A stretch of 16,811 bases of DNA from Bacteroides sp. GTDB taxonomy: Bacteria; Bacteroidota; Bacteroidia; Bacteroidales; Bacteroidaceae. The stretch lies in the NCBI GenBank assembly GCA_019412865.1, contig DXOJ01000406.1:450-17260 (forward strand), read 5' to 3'. This document shows, piece by piece, positions 15,278 to 16,811 of this stretch. The position numbers and the translations under genes were made by a program. The notes below the pieces were generated by a model, which searched no databases, was not told the DNA's origin, and saw only the letters and a program-made list of their open reading frames with translations. Within the stretch, counting starts at the first letter, position 1. Each line of letters opens with the position of its first letter.

Positions 15278-15312
15278 TTCACCTCTGTGTCCTCCGCGTC
15301 CTCTGTGGTGAA
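15278..15312 (-). repeat. Outer inverted-repeat arm, right (35 bp)
   Basis: Exact reverse complement of 14620-14654. It lies 22 bases downstream of the HTCS stop codon. No U-run follows it in the sense direction, so it is not an obvious intrinsic terminator. Confidence 0.9.
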
Positions 15313-15334
15313 CAAATGCATAACCGCAAAACAA

Positions 15335-16811
15335 CTACTTAGTATGCTGCTTCACATACTCCGATGGCAGACAACCGACATACTTCTTGAAACTGGTAGA
15401 GAAGTAAGAAGAAGATCCGAACCCTACCATTCCGCTAATCTCCGAAATGGAGTAGCGCCCTTCAAGCAACAATTTACACGCCTTATTAAAACGGATGCGC
15501 CGGATAAAGTTGGCAGGCGGTTCACCGGATATGGAATTCATCTTGAGATACAGTGACGAACGGCTCATACAAAGCTGGCTGGCCAACTCATCAGAGGTGA
15601 AGTCTTCATTACTGATATTTTCTTCTACCACCTGAATAGCTTTGCTCATGAATTCCTCATCCAGATTATTCGAAGTCATTTTAGCAGTATCTATATCAAT
15701 CGTATTCGAATAATAGTGTTTCAACCGCTGGCGTGCTTTCAGTTGATTAGCAATTTTTCCTTTCAATAAATGAATCGAGAACGGTTTGGCAATGTAATCA
15801 TCCGCTCCAGCCTGAATGCCTTCCGTCTGTGCATCGACACTTCCTTTGGCAGACAACAGCAGGACGGGAATATGGCAGGTTTGCAGATTTCGTTTAATAA
15901 GCTGGCAAAGTTTGATACCGTCAATACCCGGCATCATCACGTCGGAAAGGACAATATCCACACGGTGCTCTTTCATAATAGCCAATGCTTCTTCGCCGTT
16001 TCCGGCGGTAAGCGTCACATAGTTCTGCCGGAAATTATCTTTCAGGTAATCCACCATCTCTTTATTGTCATCTACCAACAAGATAGTAGGCCGTTCTTCC
16101 TCGCTGCCAACTTCTATCTGATCGTCGTCCGATTTCTCTTCTGAAGCCACAGCCGACGCATCACCAGAGAAATATTCATCAGCCACCGGAAGATCCCGGA
16201 GAGAAGCAGATGTTTCGACTTCATGTGCCGGCAATTCACGTTCTTTCTCCGTGAAGGCAGCCATATCAGCAGGTAGTGTGACTTTAAATTCCGTATATTG
16301 AGCAGGTTCGCTTGCTACCGTAATAGTGCCGTGATGCTTTTCTACCAGCATCTTCACCAATGACAATCCGATACCCGTCCCCTTTCGCTGACCGTCTACC
16401 TGATAGAAACGTTCGAAAATGCGGGTTAGCTGTTCCGGAGACATACCGATTCCGCTATCTCTTACCGTGAAACCATAGGTATCTCCCTCTGTCCATAAGG
16501 AAAGCGAAATACTTCCGCCATCCGGTGTAAACTTAAAGGCGTTAGACAGCAGGTTCATCAAGATGGTCTCTACATACGTCCGGTCCGCAGGAAACAATCG
16601 TCCTTCCAGATCGGATTTTATATGAAAGCTGATAGCACGTTTCTGCGCATTTTCTTTAAACAGGGCAAAAGCATCTTGCAACAGTTCTTCCACATTTACC
16701 TGCGCAACATGAATAGGCATTGCACCTGCTTCAGCTTTACGGAAATCCAGTAACTGGTTGACAATGTGCAACAACTTACGACCGTTCTTATAAACGTAAT
16801 CTAGTTTCTGT
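15335..16811 (-). CDS. Hybrid two-component system regulator (HTCS), C-terminal part
   Basis: A one-protein sensor-regulator that normally senses a glycan fragment with a periplasmic domain and activates its PUL. The frame is open to the window edge, so about 491 codons are present out of a usual 1,300 or more. The sensor domain and phosphorylated histidine are outside. Numbered from the in-frame TTG codon at 16774, the remains of the dimerisation helix (LLHIVNQLLDFRKAEAG) are followed by an ATPase domain (ILMNLLSNAFKFTPDGG, 71-87; DSGIGM, 106-111; GTGIGLSLVK, 132-141), an acidic linker (about 200-228), a receiver domain (LLVDDN 232-237, phospho-acceptor Asp278 in SDVMMPGIDG, KPF 330-332) and an AraC-type helix-turn-helix (about 375-475, with LCMSRSSLYLKM and ISGMVGFGSSSYFSTSFKK). 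It is the likely activator of the PUL downstream. Confidence 0.95.
   Translation of the reverse strand, partial: QKLDYVYKNGRKLLHIVNQLLDFRKAEAGAMPIHVAQVNVEELLQDAFALFKENAQKRAISFHIKSDLEGRLFPADRTYVETILMNLLSNAFKFTPDGGSISLSLWTEGDTYGFTVRDSGIGMSPEQLTRIFERFYQVDGQRKGTGIGLSLVKMLVEKHHGTITVASEPAQYTEFKVTLPADMAAFTEKERELPAHEVETSASLRDLPVADEYFSGDASAVASEEKSDDDQIEVGSEEERPTILLVDDNKEMVDYLKDNFRQNYVTLTAGNGEEALAIMKEHRVDIVLSDVMMPGIDGIKLCQLIKRNLQTCHIPVLLLSAKGSVDAQTEGIQAGADDYIAKPFSIHLLKGKIANQLKARQRLKHYYSNTIDIDTAKMTSNNLDEEFMSKAIQVVEENISNEDFTSDELASQLCMSRSSLYLKMNSISGEPPANFIRRIRFNKACKLLLEGRYSISEISGMVGFGSSSYFSTSFKKYVGCLPSEYVKQHTK

Larger units (their letters stand above)
14620..15312. repeat. Composite inverted-repeat element between the HTCS gene and the PUL
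   Basis: A 693-bp non-coding structure bounded by perfect 35-bp inverted repeats. Inside these lies a second pair of near-perfect inverted repeats of about 130 bp, and in the centre (14834-15107) a tandem array of 22-bp dyads. The spacers between outer and inner arms (14655-14703 and 15237-15277) are unrelated to each other. There is no transposase gene and no clear target-site duplication at the edges (left flank ends in ...TTTAGGT, right flank begins CAAATGC). It may be a MITE-like or accreted repeat cluster, a structured RNA region downstream of the HTCS gene, or a regulatory hub; I cannot choose from sequence alone. Confidence 0.75.

Noticed and set aside
14620..15312. Insertion sequence or transposon
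   Set aside because: There is no transposase reading frame inside and no clear target-site duplication at the edges. At most it could be a non-autonomous repeat element.
15109..15342. Plus-strand ORF of 77 codons in the right arm
   Set aside because: Same reason as its mirror copy: it is a translation of the repeat that also crosses the outer 35-bp repeat and overlaps the HTCS stop codon on the opposite strand.
16772..16774. TTG codon as the start of the regulator
   Set aside because: The frame continues open to the window edge and encodes VYKNGRK just before it, the expected HTCS dimerisation-helix sequence, so the gene is cut by the window and does not start here.

Overview
The window looks like chromosomal DNA from a gut-type Bacteroides (phylum Bacteroidota). 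The evidence is a SusC/SusD pair, a hybrid two-component regulator, Bacteroides-type promoters (TTTG and TAnnTTTG boxes), lipoproteins with acidic residues after the lipid cysteine, and very Bacteroides-like L13 and S9 proteins. Every gene I support is on the minus strand, so transcription runs from high to low coordinates.

In order of transcription: (1) the 3' part of a hybrid two-component system regulator (HTCS; 16811-15335, N-terminus outside the window). (2) A 959-bp gene-free stretch (15334-14376). It holds a roughly 693-bp composite element: two nested pairs of inverted repeats (35 bp perfect outside, about 130 bp near-perfect inside) around a six-unit, 22-bp-period array of dyad sequences. 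The probable promoter of the first PUL gene lies beyond it. (3) A polysaccharide utilization locus (PUL) that looks like one operon: a secreted heparinase II/III-fold lyase (lyase 1), a DUF3575-type outer-membrane protein, two related fimbrillin-like lipoproteins, a second lyase that is a lipoprotein (lyase 2), a SusC-type TonB-dependent transporter and a SusD-type glycan-binding lipoprotein. Most gaps are 16-48 bp; the exception is 130 bp carrying a strong hairpin before lyase 2. (4) The housekeeping rplM-rpsI operon, with its own promoter and leader, starts about 50 bp past the SusD stop codon.

Proposed working model (inference): lyase 2 at the cell surface cuts an acidic, uronate-containing polysaccharide. 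SusC/SusD import the fragments, lyase 1 cuts them further in the periplasm, and the HTCS senses a product and activates the operon through the promoter near 14404. The unusual part is the adhesin-like cassette (DUF3575 protein plus two fimbrillin-like lipoproteins) placed between the two lyases, where surface glycan-binding proteins or further enzymes would be expected. It suggests coupling of attachment or surface glycan capture to degradation. The window has no unsaturated-uronyl hydrolase (GH88/GH105) and no sulfatase, so the pathway must be completed elsewhere and the substrate cannot be named from sequence alone. I saw no tRNA, rRNA, CRISPR array, transposase or integrase.
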